Assembly (NCBI GenBank): GCA_016187945.1
Contig: JACPIT010000005.1
Location: 1,302,001-1,366,000, forward strand
DNA from: Opitutia bacterium
GTDB taxonomy: Bacteria > Verrucomicrobiota > Verrucomicrobiia > Opitutales > Opitutaceae
DNA: 64,000 nt
Direction: 5' to 3'
The translations under genes were made by a program, and so were the position numbers. Below, piece by piece: positions 38,512 to 46,476 of the stretch. The notes under the pieces are model-generated. The model made no database searches, was not told where the DNA came from, and saw nothing but the letters and a program-made list of their open reading frames with translations. How positions within the stretch are numbered: the stretch's first letter is position 1; each line of letters starts with the position of its first letter.

Positions 38512-39866
38512 GCGGAGGCGGGGACGAGTTGGAGAAGAGTGAGGAGACCGGTGGCATCGTGCTGGAAACGCGCGCGGCCCACGGAGGCGGCGAAGTCGAT
38601 CCAGCGGGTGGCGCCGTCCTGGAGGCGTGTGATGGAACACGTGCCGGTGGCGGCGATGGTGCGCGCGGCCGCCAGATAGGCATCGACGCGCGCGGTGGCG
38701 AGGTTCAGGTCGAGCGGTGCGGCGAGCGGGATGCCGGTGTAGGCCGCGTAGTTGGCCAACGCATGGGCGACCGTCGCGAACCCGGCGCGCTCGCGCGCGA
38801 GGATCGCCACGAGCGTGCCATCGTCCACGGAGCTCGGCAGCGCCGGGCAAGAAAGCATGGGCCACGCGAGCGGCGACAGGATTTCCCAGAGTTGCGGCGC
38901 GGCGTCGGGCCCGCCGCCCGCGGCGGTGACGCTGGCGTGGAAATCCCACGCGGCGATGAATGCGCTCGCGGTGGCGGTTTGCGCTTGGGCGAACAGCGTC
39001 GCGGCAACCGCGGCTTCCGCGGGCGTTGCGGTCCAGCGGTCGAGCGCGGCGACGAGCGCGACTTTCTCGGCGAGGTTGGCGGCGGCGACTTGGGGCGGAA
39101 CCGCGAGCCCGCGGCCGGCGAAGAAGGCGGGGATTTGCGCGAATTCCGCTTCCGTGCGGACGCCGCGCGCGGCGAGCGCTGCGAGTGCGGCTGGAGTGAG
39201 TGCGCCGGATGCGAGCGATGCGACGACGTTGCCGAAATCCGGTTGGCCGAGCGAAAACAGGATCGTCACGTCGAACTGCACGCCGCCGGCGAAGAGGCGC
39301 GTGTTGGTGCCGTGCAGGCCTTGTTCGATGCCGTTGATCAGGGCGGACTCATTGGCGAAGGCGAGGTGTGCGGCGGGCGTGGTCATCGCCCAGGCGAGCC
39401 AGGCGTTCGCTTGTGGCACGAGGGCGGCGACATGCTGGCAAGTCGCGGAGAGGTCCGATGCGCTGGCGATGACGGCGCCGTCGATCGTGAGCGAGGGTTG
39501 CAGCACGGGATGGAGCGCGCGGGCGCGCGGCGCGGAGAGGCGCAGGCGTTCGCCACGCGCGACGGCGCGAGCGGCGGCGGCGGCTTCCGCTTCGAGCGTG
39601 GGGTCGCAAACGACGCCGCCGGGCGCGGTGCGGCCGGAGCGTTGTTGAAAGACGTGGGCGAGTTCGTGTGCGACGAGCGGCAGCAATTCGCGCGCGGGAC
39701 CGCGGAGCGCGGCGGCGGAGACGGCGATCAAATCGCCGAATGCGAAGGCGGCGACCGGCAGGCGCTCGACGCCGGCGAGGTGGATTCCGTCGAGCGAACC
39801 GTCGATCTGGGCGCGAAGGCGACTTCGCAGCCAGGCGAGGAGGGGAGGGAGCGGAATGGGCGTCAT
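38508..39866 (-). CDS. DUF4157-type metalloprotease-domain protein within the R-body locus
   Basis: A 452-residue protein. Residues ~20-100 have the DUF4157 pattern: LRAQIDGSLDGIHLAGVERL and the zinc-protease-like helix LVAHELAHVFQQRSGRTAP with HExxH (HELAH). The rest (residues ~120-450) is Ala-rich and helical with no recognised domain; it contains NTRLFAGGVQFDVTILFSL and ends LLTLLQLVPASA. DUF4157 domains are common near extracellular contractile injection systems and on secreted toxins. Here the gene lies between two Reb-like genes, overlapping both by ATGA, so it is part of the R-body operon. A processing protease or an R-body cargo are the two readings; no signal peptide is seen. Confidence 0.75.
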   Translation of the reverse strand: MTPIPLPPLLAWLRSRLRAQIDGSLDGIHLAGVERLPVAAFAFGDLIAVSAAALRGPARELLPLVAHELAHVFQQRSGRTAPGGVVCDPTLEAEAAAAARAVARGERLRLSAPRARALHPVLQPSLTIDGAVIASASDLSATCQHVAALVPQANAWLAWAMTTPAAHLAFANESALINGIEQGLHGTNTRLFAGGVQFDVTILFSLGQPDFGNVVASLASGALTPAALAALAARGVRTEAEFAQIPAFFAGRGLAVPPQVAAANLAEKVALVAALDRWTATPAEAAVAATLFAQAQTATASAFIAAWDFHASVTAAGGGPDAAPQLWEILSPLAWPMLSCPALPSSVDDGTLVAILARERAGFATVAHALANYAAYTGIPLAAPLDLNLATARVDAYLAAARTIAATGTCSITRLQDGATRWIDFAASVGRARFQHDATGLLTLLQLVPASA

Positions 39867-40213
39867 GGCGAGTTCTCCGCGGGGAAATTCTTGATCGTCG
39901 TCGCGGCGGTGGCGGCGAGATCGTTGAGCGTGGCGATCGCTTGCGCCACGGAGCGTTGCGCGGGATCGATGGCTTGAAGAAAGACCGGATCGCCCGTGGC
40001 GAGGAAGCGCGCGAACGCGACGCCGGTGACGGTCCGCGAGATCGTGGCGGTGTGGCGGAGGTTGTCGGTGGCGTCCTGAATCGCGAGGGCGAGGGCGTGG
40101 GCGACGAAGAGTGCGGGCGTGTCGCCGCTCGCGGCGCGATCGGCGGCCGCGTCTGGCGGGGGCGCGGCGGGCGACGCGGGATCGGGAGGTTGGTCGTGGG
40201 TGTTTTCCGGCAT
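39863..40213 (-). CDS. Reb-like R-body protein with Pro/Ala N-terminal extension
   Basis: A 116-residue protein: about 30 residues of Pro/Ala-rich leader, then a RebB-like region (TPALFVAHALALAIQDATDN, TATISRTVTGVAFARFLATG) and a helical end QRSVAQAIATLNDLAATAAT. The AHALALAIQDATDN segment aligns with AQALANAAHNATT of the RebB copies. The stop overlaps the ATG of the protease-domain gene. A strong terminator lies between it and the upstream RebB genes, so it may be expressed at a lower level. Confidence 0.7.
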   Translation of the reverse strand: MPENTHDQPPDPASPAAPPPDAAADRAASGDTPALFVAHALALAIQDATDNLRHTATISRTVTGVAFARFLATGDPVFLQAIDPAQRSVAQAIATLNDLAATAATTIKNFPAENSP

Positions 40214-40265
40214 GGGGAAGAAAGTCGGCTCGCGCCGGTGCGGCGCGTGCGGGAGCGCGGGGGAG

Positions 40266-40313
40266 AAAAACGAACTCCGGACGTGAGCGAGCGGCGCCGC
40301 TCACGTCCGGAGT
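40266..40313 (-). terminator. Strong intrinsic terminator inside the R-body locus
   Basis: On the minus strand ACTCCGGACGTGAGC pairs perfectly with GCTCACGTCCGGAGT (15 bp, 40313-40299 with 40288-40274, loop 10 bases), followed after TCG by TTTTT (40270-40266). It separates the three short RebB genes from the downstream Reb-like and protease genes. Confidence 0.85.
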
Positions 40314-40321
40314 CGGAGAGG

Positions 40322-40570
40322 TCAGGACGACGGTTGGCGGCGCGGAGCGAGCGAGATCAGTTTCGCCACGCCGCGCGTGGTCGCCGCCTGCGCGGTGATG
40401 CTCAGCAGTTGCTGGTTCGTGGTGGCGTTGTGCGCGGCGAGGCCGAGCGCGTGCGTCGTCGTCACGTAGAGACTGCCGAGCGCGACGGCCGGCGCGCTGC
40501 CGACGGTCAGCAGGTTGGCCTGCGAGACGGCGTCGGTGATCTGCGAGTTGACCGAAGTCGGGTAGGCCAT
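40322..40570 (-). CDS. RebB-family R-body structural protein, copy 3
   Basis: An 82-residue RebB (killing-trait) protein: MAYPTSVNSQITDAVSQANL, then VGSAPAVALGSLYVTTTHAL, GLAAHNATTNQQLL and AQAATTRGVAKLISLAP. It differs from copies 1 and 2 mainly at the C-terminus. RebB proteins polymerise into the coiled ribbon of R-bodies, which extend on a pH change. It starts 22 bases after copy 2 and ends 9 bases before the terminator. Confidence 0.92.
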   Translation of the reverse strand: MAYPTSVNSQITDAVSQANLLTVGSAPAVALGSLYVTTTHALGLAAHNATTNQQLLSITAQAATTRGVAKLISLAPRRQPSS

Positions 40571-40592
40571 GAGCGGCGAGAGTCGGCGCGCC

Positions 40593-40859
40593 TCAAGCGT
40601 TGATCTTCGACGTGGCGATGCCGTCGGTGGCGGTGTCGAGCGAGTAGAGCGTGGCGACGCCCATCGTGGTGGCGGCCTGGGCCGCGACGTTGGCCTGCTG
40701 TTGTGCCGTGGTGGCGTTATGCGCGGCGTTGGCGAGCGCCTGGGCCGTGGCTTGGTAAAGGTTGCCGAGTGCGACCGCGGGGGCGTCGCCGAGAACCTTG
40801 ACGTTGGCCTGGGTGACGGCGTCGGTGATCTGGGAATTGACGGAGGTGGGAAATGCCAT
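40593..40859 (-). CDS. RebB-family R-body structural protein, copy 2
   Basis: An 88-residue RebB protein: MAFPTSVNSQITDAVTQANV, then KVLGDAPAVALGNLYQATAQ, ANAAHNATTAQQQANVAAQA and TTMGVATLYSLDTATDGIAT. This is close to the Caedibacter RebB consensus. About 80 percent identical to copy 1, so the two are a recent tandem duplication. 20 bases after copy 1. Confidence 0.95.
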   Translation of the reverse strand: MAFPTSVNSQITDAVTQANVKVLGDAPAVALGNLYQATAQALANAAHNATTAQQQANVAAQAATTMGVATLYSLDTATDGIATSKINA

Positions 40860-40879
40860 GGGGAAAAGGGGTGGAGGGT

Positions 40880-41146
40880 TCAGGCTTGGATTTTGGCGGC
40901 GGCGACGCCGTCGGAGGCGGTGCCGAGCGAGTAGAGCGTGGCGATGCCAGTCGTGGTGGCGGCCTGGGCCATGATGTTCGTCTGCTGCTGCGCCGTGGTG
41001 GCGTTGTGGGCGGCGTTGGCGAGCGCCTGCGCGGTGGCCTGGTAGAGGCTGCCGAGGGCGATGGCGGGGGAGTCGCCGAGAACCTTGAGGTTGGCTTGGG
41101 TAACGGAGTCAGTGATCTGATCGTTGACCGCGGTGGGGAATGCCAT
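40880..41146 (-). CDS. RebB-family R-body structural protein, copy 1
   Basis: An 88-residue RebB protein and first gene of the locus: MAFPTAVNDQITDSVTQANL, then KVLGDSPAIALGSLYQATAQ, ANAAHNATTAQQQTNIMAQA and TTTGIATLYSLGTASDGVAA. Start ATG 41146. The promoter should lie in the 305-base divergent gap before the glycosylase gene. Confidence 0.95.
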   Translation of the reverse strand: MAFPTAVNDQITDSVTQANLKVLGDSPAIALGSLYQATAQALANAAHNATTAQQQTNIMAQAATTTGIATLYSLGTASDGVAAAKIQA

Positions 41147-41451
41147 GTGGATTTTTGGGTTGGTTGTCGTGGATGAGCGCGGACGGAGTGCCCGCGTGCA
41201 AAGGCTCGGCGTCACTCCGGTTCGTAGCGTGCGGTGCGCGGCAGATCGTTTCCGCCACACGCGTCGTCGTGCGCCGCCGGACGGGGCGGCAACGCGGCGA
41301 AAAAGAATACGGGCACGTTGAACACAGGAAGTGTCATGCGTGGCCCGCGCGCGGATGCAGGCAGAACCCCGGGACGAATCCAATCCGAAAACTCCACCCG
41401 CAGAAAAACGACGCACTTGCGCGACGAATGCGGGCCGCCGAGCGTGGTGGC
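41147..41451. other. 305-base divergent gap between R-body operon and glycosylase gene
   Basis: No gene, palindrome pair or period-7 array was seen. It must contain the R-body promoter on the minus strand and the glycosylase promoter on the plus strand; I could not identify convincing -35/-10 pairs. Confidence 0.5.
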
Positions 41452-42366
41452 GTGCCTGAGTTGCCGGACATCGCGGTTTATCTCGAAGCGCTGGAGGCGC
41501 GCGTCGTGGGGCAGGTGCTCGAGCGCGTGCGGTTGCTCGACATTTTCGTCCTGCGCACGGCGCTGCCGCCGATCGACTCGCTCGCGGGTCAGCGCGTCAC
41601 GCGGCTGCGGCGGCTGGGGAAGCGCATCGCGTTCGGGTTCGCCGATGGGAAGTGGCTCGTGCTGCACTTGATGATCGCGGGACGGCTGCACTGGACGGCG
41701 GGCGCGCTGGCCGGGCCTGCGCAGGTGAAGGTGAAAAACGCACTCGCACATCTTGTGTTTGCGAACGGCGTGCTGACGCTCACCGAGGCGGGCACGAAGC
41801 ATCGCGCGTCGCTGCACGTCGCGGCGGACGACGCGGCGCTCGCGATCCACGAACGCGGCGGGCTGGACGTGTTCGCGGCGACGACGGCGGAATTTTCAAC
41901 GCGGTTACGGAGCGAAAATCACACGCTGAAGCGCGCGCTGACCGATCCGCGGTTGTTCGACGGCATCGGCAACGCCTACTCGGACGAAATCCTGCACGCG
42001 GCGCGGCTGTCGCCGGTGACGCTGACGTCGAAGCTCGGCGACGACGAGGTCGCGCGGCTGCACGCGGCGGCGCAGCGGACGCTGCGCGAGTGGACCGAGC
42101 GGCTGCGGGCGGAGGCGCGCGACGGATTTCCGGAGAAAGTGACGGCGTTCCGGCCGGAGATGGCGGTGCACGGGAAGTTCGCCGAGCCGTGTCCGGTGTG
42201 CGGCACGAAGGTGCAGCGGATTCGTTACGCGGAGAACGAGGTGAATTATTGCCCGCGTTGCCAGACCGGCGGGAAGCTCCTGGCGGACCGCTCGCTCTCG
42301 CGGCTGCTCAATTCGGATTGGCCGAAGACGATCGACGAGTGGGAGGAGCGGCAGGCGGGGCGGTAG
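41452..42366 (+). CDS. mutM: Fpg/Nei-family DNA glycosylase
   Basis: A 304-residue formamidopyrimidine-DNA-glycosylase-type enzyme for oxidised purines. After start GTG 41452 the chain begins PELPDIAVYLEAL, so that the catalytic N-terminal Pro and the following Glu are in place once Met is removed; LRRLGKRIAFGF carries the beta-hairpin Lys; LFDGIGNAYSDEIL is the helix-two-turn-helix; the zinc finger is CPVCGTKVQRIRYAENEVNYCPRC in full, with four Cys. PELPDI in place of PELPE marks a divergent branch. The GTG start is required for the catalytic Pro. The stop is TAG in CGGTAGCGG. Confidence 0.92.
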   Translation: MPELPDIAVYLEALEARVVGQVLERVRLLDIFVLRTALPPIDSLAGQRVTRLRRLGKRIAFGFADGKWLVLHLMIAGRLHWTAGALAGPAQVKVKNALAHLVFANGVLTLTEAGTKHRASLHVAADDAALAIHERGGLDVFAATTAEFSTRLRSENHTLKRALTDPRLFDGIGNAYSDEILHAARLSPVTLTSKLGDDEVARLHAAAQRTLREWTERLRAEARDGFPEKVTAFRPEMAVHGKFAEPCPVCGTKVQRIRYAENEVNYCPRCQTGGKLLADRSLSRLLNSDWPKTIDEWEERQAGR

Positions 42367-42456
42367 CGGGGCGCTGAGGACGTGCCGCATGCATGGCGCT
42401 TTGACGCCCATGCCGTGCTCGCATTGCCCGCCGGCGGAGAGGGAGAGCGGCGGGAG

Positions 42457-43863
42457 TTACTTCGCCGGGGTGGACTTGAGCACGGCGTCGGCGATTTGGG
42501 TGGCGACGACGTTCGGATCGCTGTCCTTGAGCGGGAAGCTTTGAGACCACGCCAGGCTGCCGTCTTCGCCGCGGAGCAGGACGACTTCCAGCGTCGCCTC
42601 GCCGTTCGCAGGTGCGGCCGGCGAGGGCTCGGCGGTCGCGGGAACGGCTGGCGCGGCGGTGCGCACGAGGCGCGCGCCGAGGACGAAGCCGGCGTCGAGT
42701 CGCTTGCCGAGCGCGGCGAGGGTTTCGTTGGTCGGCGCGGGCAGCGGAGTGGCGATGAGCGCGGTGTCCCCGCTGCGCTCGATCGAAAGGCGGCCCCAGA
42801 GCGGCATGAAGACGTCGGCGAGGAGCTTCGCGTCGGCGGGATCGGCGATGCCCGCGGCGAACGGCACGGCGACGATCTGCTTGTCGGCGGCGTCGGAGTT
42901 CTTGATTTCGGCGCTGAGGCGTTTGGCGAGTTCGTCGCCGAGCGCGGCGATGCCGGTGGGAAGGCCGGATTGGTTGAGCGCTTGGCGGGCTTTGGCGATT
43001 TCGGTCTGCAGCTCGGCCGGAGAGAGGCTCTTGGTCGCGGCGGGCTTGGGCTCTTTGTTGGAGCTGCGCGTGGCGCGCGAGCAGTAGGAAAATAGACTGA
43101 AGACGAGCCAGACGAGGACGAGTGCGCGGATCCATTTCGGCGCGCGCCGGGACAACAACCACGCCGCGGTGACGATCCACCAGAGAACTTCGGCCAGGAA
43201 CTTCAGACCGGCGGCCATGCCTTTGCCCTGGAGATGCGGAAAGGACGGCATCGGCGGCGGGCCGTCGTGCGGCGCCGAGCCGTGACCGTGAGGCGCGGGC
43301 GAGTGGGCCGGGAGCGGAGGCGGCGAGTGGTGCGGCGCGGAGCGATGCGCGGCCGAATGAGAAACCGGCGGTTCGCTGCGGCCGCGCGGCGGCGTGGGCG
43401 CGAGGTGCTCGCCGGCGGCGAGGCGGCGGGCGAATGTTTCGAGCGCGGGCGTGGCGTCGCCACCGGGCGCGCGGAGCCACTGGACGGTGAGAAATTTTTC
43501 GGGGACGCGGGCGCTGTTCTCGGTCGTGCCGTCGATGCAGACGGGCAGGAGGAACATCACGTCGTCGGCCATATCGAGCGTGCGCTCGGTCGCGAGCCGC
43601 CACTCGCGGCGGAAATAGCCTTCCTTGCGCCGCTCGGTGCTGGCCGAGATGACGGGCATGAAATAGTCGCACTCGCGGATTTGGCGGCGGATTTTCTGGT
43701 CCCACGCGTCGCCGCCGCCGAGTTCGCTCTCGTCATACCAGACATCGAGGCCGGCGGCCGCGAGCGAGTCGCGCAGGCGGCGGGCGGCGTCGCGGTCGTC
43801 CGACGCGTAACTGAGGAACAGCGTCGGCTTCGGTGCGGGTGTGGCGGTGTCGGGCGGCGTCAC
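42457..43863 (-). CDS. TIR-domain membrane protein
   Basis: A 468-residue protein. Residues ~12-140 are a TIR domain: LFLSYASDDRDAARRLRDSL, VWYDESELGGGDAWDQKIRR, CDYFMPVISAS and YFRREWRLA, with a Glu at the position of the NADase catalytic Glu. Then a His/Pro-rich linker (residues ~165-215), one or two membrane helices near residues 225-275 (ILWW-like and VLVWLVFSLFSYC), and a C-terminal domain of ~180 residues resembling a TolB-N or FlgO-like fold (VPFAAGIADPADAKLLADVF). The combination suggests a membrane-bound sensor or effector; no classical anti-phage partner gene (Sir2, AGO, ThsA) is adjacent. Confidence 0.78.
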   Translation of the reverse strand: MTPPDTATPAPKPTLFLSYASDDRDAARRLRDSLAAAGLDVWYDESELGGGDAWDQKIRRQIRECDYFMPVISASTERRKEGYFRREWRLATERTLDMADDVMFLLPVCIDGTTENSARVPEKFLTVQWLRAPGGDATPALETFARRLAAGEHLAPTPPRGRSEPPVSHSAAHRSAPHHSPPPLPAHSPAPHGHGSAPHDGPPPMPSFPHLQGKGMAAGLKFLAEVLWWIVTAAWLLSRRAPKWIRALVLVWLVFSLFSYCSRATRSSNKEPKPAATKSLSPAELQTEIAKARQALNQSGLPTGIAALGDELAKRLSAEIKNSDAADKQIVAVPFAAGIADPADAKLLADVFMPLWGRLSIERSGDTALIATPLPAPTNETLAALGKRLDAGFVLGARLVRTAAPAVPATAEPSPAAPANGEATLEVVLLRGEDGSLAWSQSFPLKDSDPNVVATQIADAVLKSTPAK

Positions 43864-43896
43864 GCGCCGCGAAAATCGGCGGAGCGCCGAGGCGCG

Positions 43897-44084
43897 TCAA
43901 GAGCCGCTTGTCGGCTTGCGACGACGACGCCACACGGCGAGGCCGAGTGTGGCGGGGCCGGCGACGAGCACGCTGGTGGACGGCTCGGGGACGGCGCTGA
44001 CGCCGGGTTGACCGGTCGTGTAGAGCGCGGAGGTGTCCCACGCCAAACCGTAGACGGAGAGGTCGGGCAGGCTCAGGGTGATGA
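43897..44084 (-). pseudogene. PEP-CTERM protein C-terminal relic
   Basis: The minus strand encodes PRLITLSLPDLSVYGLAWDT, then SAVPEPSTSVLVAGPATLGL and AVWRRRRKPTSGS with a stop at 43897: a full PEP-CTERM sorting signal (VPEP, helix, Arg cluster), preceded by only about 35 residues of the former protein. It is fused out of frame to a kinase relic at about 44085. Confidence 0.85.
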
Positions 44085-44430
44085 GGCGTGGCCTCGAACT
44101 CCGCGTGCGACGGCACGAGTGCGTCGCGGGAGTGCTGGAGCGAGTAGCGCCGGTGGGACGAGAGGCCCTCGACGACGCGCTTCGGGCCGGTCTGGGCGGG
44201 CTCGAGCGTGGAGAGGATCGTGTTGAGGGCGTTAGAGAGGAAATGCGGGCCGACCTGCGTGCGGAGCATCTGGAGTTCGTCATCGCGCCGCAGCGTCTCG
44301 GCGCGGGCGAGGTTCAACTCGCGCTCGTGCGCGGCTTGCTGGGCTTTGAACCAGAAATAGAGCAGGCTCCACGCGAGGTAGATCGTGCCGCCGGGGGCGA
44401 AGCGGACGCGGGCGCCAGCGTGCGCGCGGC
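44085..44430 (-). pseudogene. LytS-type histidine kinase relic
   Basis: In one minus-strand frame this reads IYLAWSLLYFWFKAQQAAHE, RELNLARAETLRRDDELQML and RTQVGPHFLSNALNTILSTL, up to LVPSHAEFEA: the last membrane helix, the coiled coil and the H-box of a LytS/YehU-like His_kinase (normally QLxPHFLFNxLN). The ATPase domain is missing; the sequence jumps into the PEP-CTERM tail near 44085. The upstream helices are also missing, since the next gene stops at 44460. Confidence 0.85.
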
Positions 44431-44459
44431 CGCCGGCGCTTGCGCGGCGACGCGGGTCG

Positions 44460-45746
44460 TCAGCGGGCCTTCGGCAACGTGAGCACGAAGGACGCTCCGG
44501 GATGGCGCGCGAGGTCGAGCACGACGTCGCCCTCGTGCGCCTGCATCACCCGCTTGCAGAGGCTGAGCCCGAGGCCGTAGCCGCCGGTGTTTTTCGAGCG
44601 CGAACGGTCGACGCGGAAGAACGGCTCGAAGACGCGCTCCGCCTCGCTGTCCGGGATCCCGGGCCCGTCGTCGGTCACGCGCACGACGATCGCGCCGCCC
44701 TCCTGTGCGGCGACGACCTCGATGGGCCGGCTCTGCGGCAGGGAGTATTTGGTGGCGTTCTCCAGCAGATTGCGGATGACGACGCGGATTTTATCCGCAT
44801 CGACCTCGACCGGCAGTTCGGCGGCGGAGCTGCGAACCTGCACGCCGGGCGGCGTGTTTTGAAACTGCGCCGCGACTTCCTGCAAAATCGGCAGCAGGTC
44901 GCGTCGCGTCTTCTGCAGGCCGCGGCCGCTCCGCAGGCGCTCCAGCTCGAGCAGCTCGGCGATCATGCGTTCCATTTCCGCGACGTCGGACGCCATGCCC
45001 GCGCGCTGCGGGCCGTCAGGCAGGAACTCGAGCGCGACTTTCAGCCGGGTCAGCGGCGAGCGGAGTTCGTGACTCACGTCGAGCAGGAGTCGATCGCGCG
45101 CGTCGATCATCGCGCGCACGCGGCCGACCATGCGATTGAACGCTTCGGTCAACCGGCCGAACTCGTCGCGCGTCGGGTGAGGCAGCACGACCTCCAGATT
45201 GCCGGCGCCGAGTTGGGCCACCCCGTCGTTCAACGTGCGCAGCGGACGCAGCAGGCGGTGCAGCACGACGTAGGCGAGGACGATCACGCCCGCCATGCTT
45301 GCGAGAAGCCACGCGACCAGAGTATCGTGGGCGTCGCCCATGCCCGGGCCCAGAGTCCACTCGAAGAGATAAGTGCCGCCGTCCGGCGCCGGCACGAGGT
45401 AGTGGTTGCGACGGGAAAAAACCGAAAAATTCCGCGGCACGAAACCGCGCCGAACCGACTCCACTGTCGGCAAATTTTCCGCGGTCGCCCACGTGCCGGC
45501 CGGCCCCTCGTAGCGGATCCCGACGTGCGCGCGAGCGCTCAACTCCTTCGCGGCGGCGAACGGCAGCCGCGTGGCGGCGAGGTCGCGTGTGTAGCTGCGG
45601 AGCACGAGATCCATCGACCGGTGGATGCCCGGTCCGAGCAAATAGAAGAAAGAGAAGCTCACGAGCGCGAGCAGGCCCAGCGCCATCGCAAGCATGATGG
45701 CGAGAAGCTTGGTGAAGACGGAATGATGCAGCATCGACCAGCTCAT
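44460..45746 (-). CDS. Sensor histidine kinase of the MacAB-like operon
   Basis: A 428-residue kinase: N-terminal helix (LLAIMLAMALGLLALVSFSF), periplasmic domain with VGIRYEGPAGTWATAENLPT, second helix (VAWLLASMAGVIVLAYVVL), HAMP, H-box LLDVSHELRSPLTRLKVALE, N-box IRNLLENATKYS, then DDGPGIP and NTGGYGLGLSLCKRVM. It probably phosphorylates the regulator encoded just upstream (1 base apart). The arrangement with ABC permeases resembles CpxA/BasS-like kinases for envelope stress or peptide sensing. ATG 45746 or 45734. Confidence 0.93.
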   Translation of the reverse strand: MSWSMLHHSVFTKLLAIMLAMALGLLALVSFSFFYLLGPGIHRSMDLVLRSYTRDLAATRLPFAAAKELSARAHVGIRYEGPAGTWATAENLPTVESVRRGFVPRNFSVFSRRNHYLVPAPDGGTYLFEWTLGPGMGDAHDTLVAWLLASMAGVIVLAYVVLHRLLRPLRTLNDGVAQLGAGNLEVVLPHPTRDEFGRLTEAFNRMVGRVRAMIDARDRLLLDVSHELRSPLTRLKVALEFLPDGPQRAGMASDVAEMERMIAELLELERLRSGRGLQKTRRDLLPILQEVAAQFQNTPPGVQVRSSAAELPVEVDADKIRVVIRNLLENATKYSLPQSRPIEVVAAQEGGAIVVRVTDDGPGIPDSEAERVFEPFFRVDRSRSKNTGGYGLGLSLCKRVMQAHEGDVVLDLARHPGASFVLTLPKAR

Positions 45747-45747
45747 C

Positions 45748-46476
45748 TCATTCGGCGCGGCCTCCGATGAAACTGTAGCCGATCCCGCGCACGGTGCGGA
45801 TGTATCGCGGCTGTTTGGGATCGTCGTCGAGTTTCTGGCGCACGCGGCTGACGAGAACGTCGATCGAGCGGTCGTAGGCGTCCCAGTCGATGCCGCGCGT
45901 TCCATCCATGATCCGGTCGCGGCTCATCACGCGGCCACGGTTGCGGACGAGGTAGCCGAGCAGCTCGAATTCTGCGGTGGTCAGCTCGAGCGCGCGGCCG
46001 TCGAGGTGCGCCGCCCGCGTGGTCCAGTTGAGTTCGAGCGTCCCGGCGCGAACGATCTCCGCCTCGTCCCGCTCGCCGCGGCGCAGCACCGCCTGGATGC
46101 GCGCCACGAGTTCGCGGGGCTCGAACGGTTTCGGCAGATAATCGTCGGCGCCGAGCTCGAGGCCGACGATGCGATCGGCGACATCGCCGCGTGCGGTGAG
46201 CATGATGATCGGCGTCCGGCTCGAGGCGCGAAGCTGCCGGCATACGGCGAGGCCGTCGGTCTCCGGCAGCATGATGTCGAGAATGACGAGGTCCGGCGGG
46301 TCGGCGACGAACGCCCGCAGGCCGTCGCGCGGATGCGCCGCTGCGCGCACGGAGAAACCGAAGCGTCCGAGATAGTCCGTCAGCAGCGCATTCAGCCGTT
46401 CGTCGTCGTCGACGATCAGGATGCGCGTGCCGGCGGGCGGTCGCGCCTTCGGGCCGGAGGAAGAGTCGATGGTCAT
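45748..46476 (-). CDS. OmpR-family response regulator of the MacAB-like operon
   Basis: A 242-residue regulator: receiver domain with acidic pocket IVDDDERL, Asp 67 in VILDIMLPETDG, MLTARGDV and the Lys in YLPKPFEPREL, and a winged-helix DNA-binding domain ending YIRTVRGIGYSF. Its ATG overlaps the stop of the second permease (ATGA), and the kinase follows at 1 base, so the operon makes its own regulators. Confidence 0.95.
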   Translation of the reverse strand: MTIDSSSGPKARPPAGTRILIVDDDERLNALLTDYLGRFGFSVRAAAHPRDGLRAFVADPPDLVILDIMLPETDGLAVCRQLRASSRTPIIMLTARGDVADRIVGLELGADDYLPKPFEPRELVARIQAVLRRGERDEAEIVRAGTLELNWTTRAAHLDGRALELTTAEFELLGYLVRNRGRVMSRDRIMDGTRGIDWDAYDRSIDVLVSRVRQKLDDDPKQPRYIRTVRGIGYSFIGGRAE

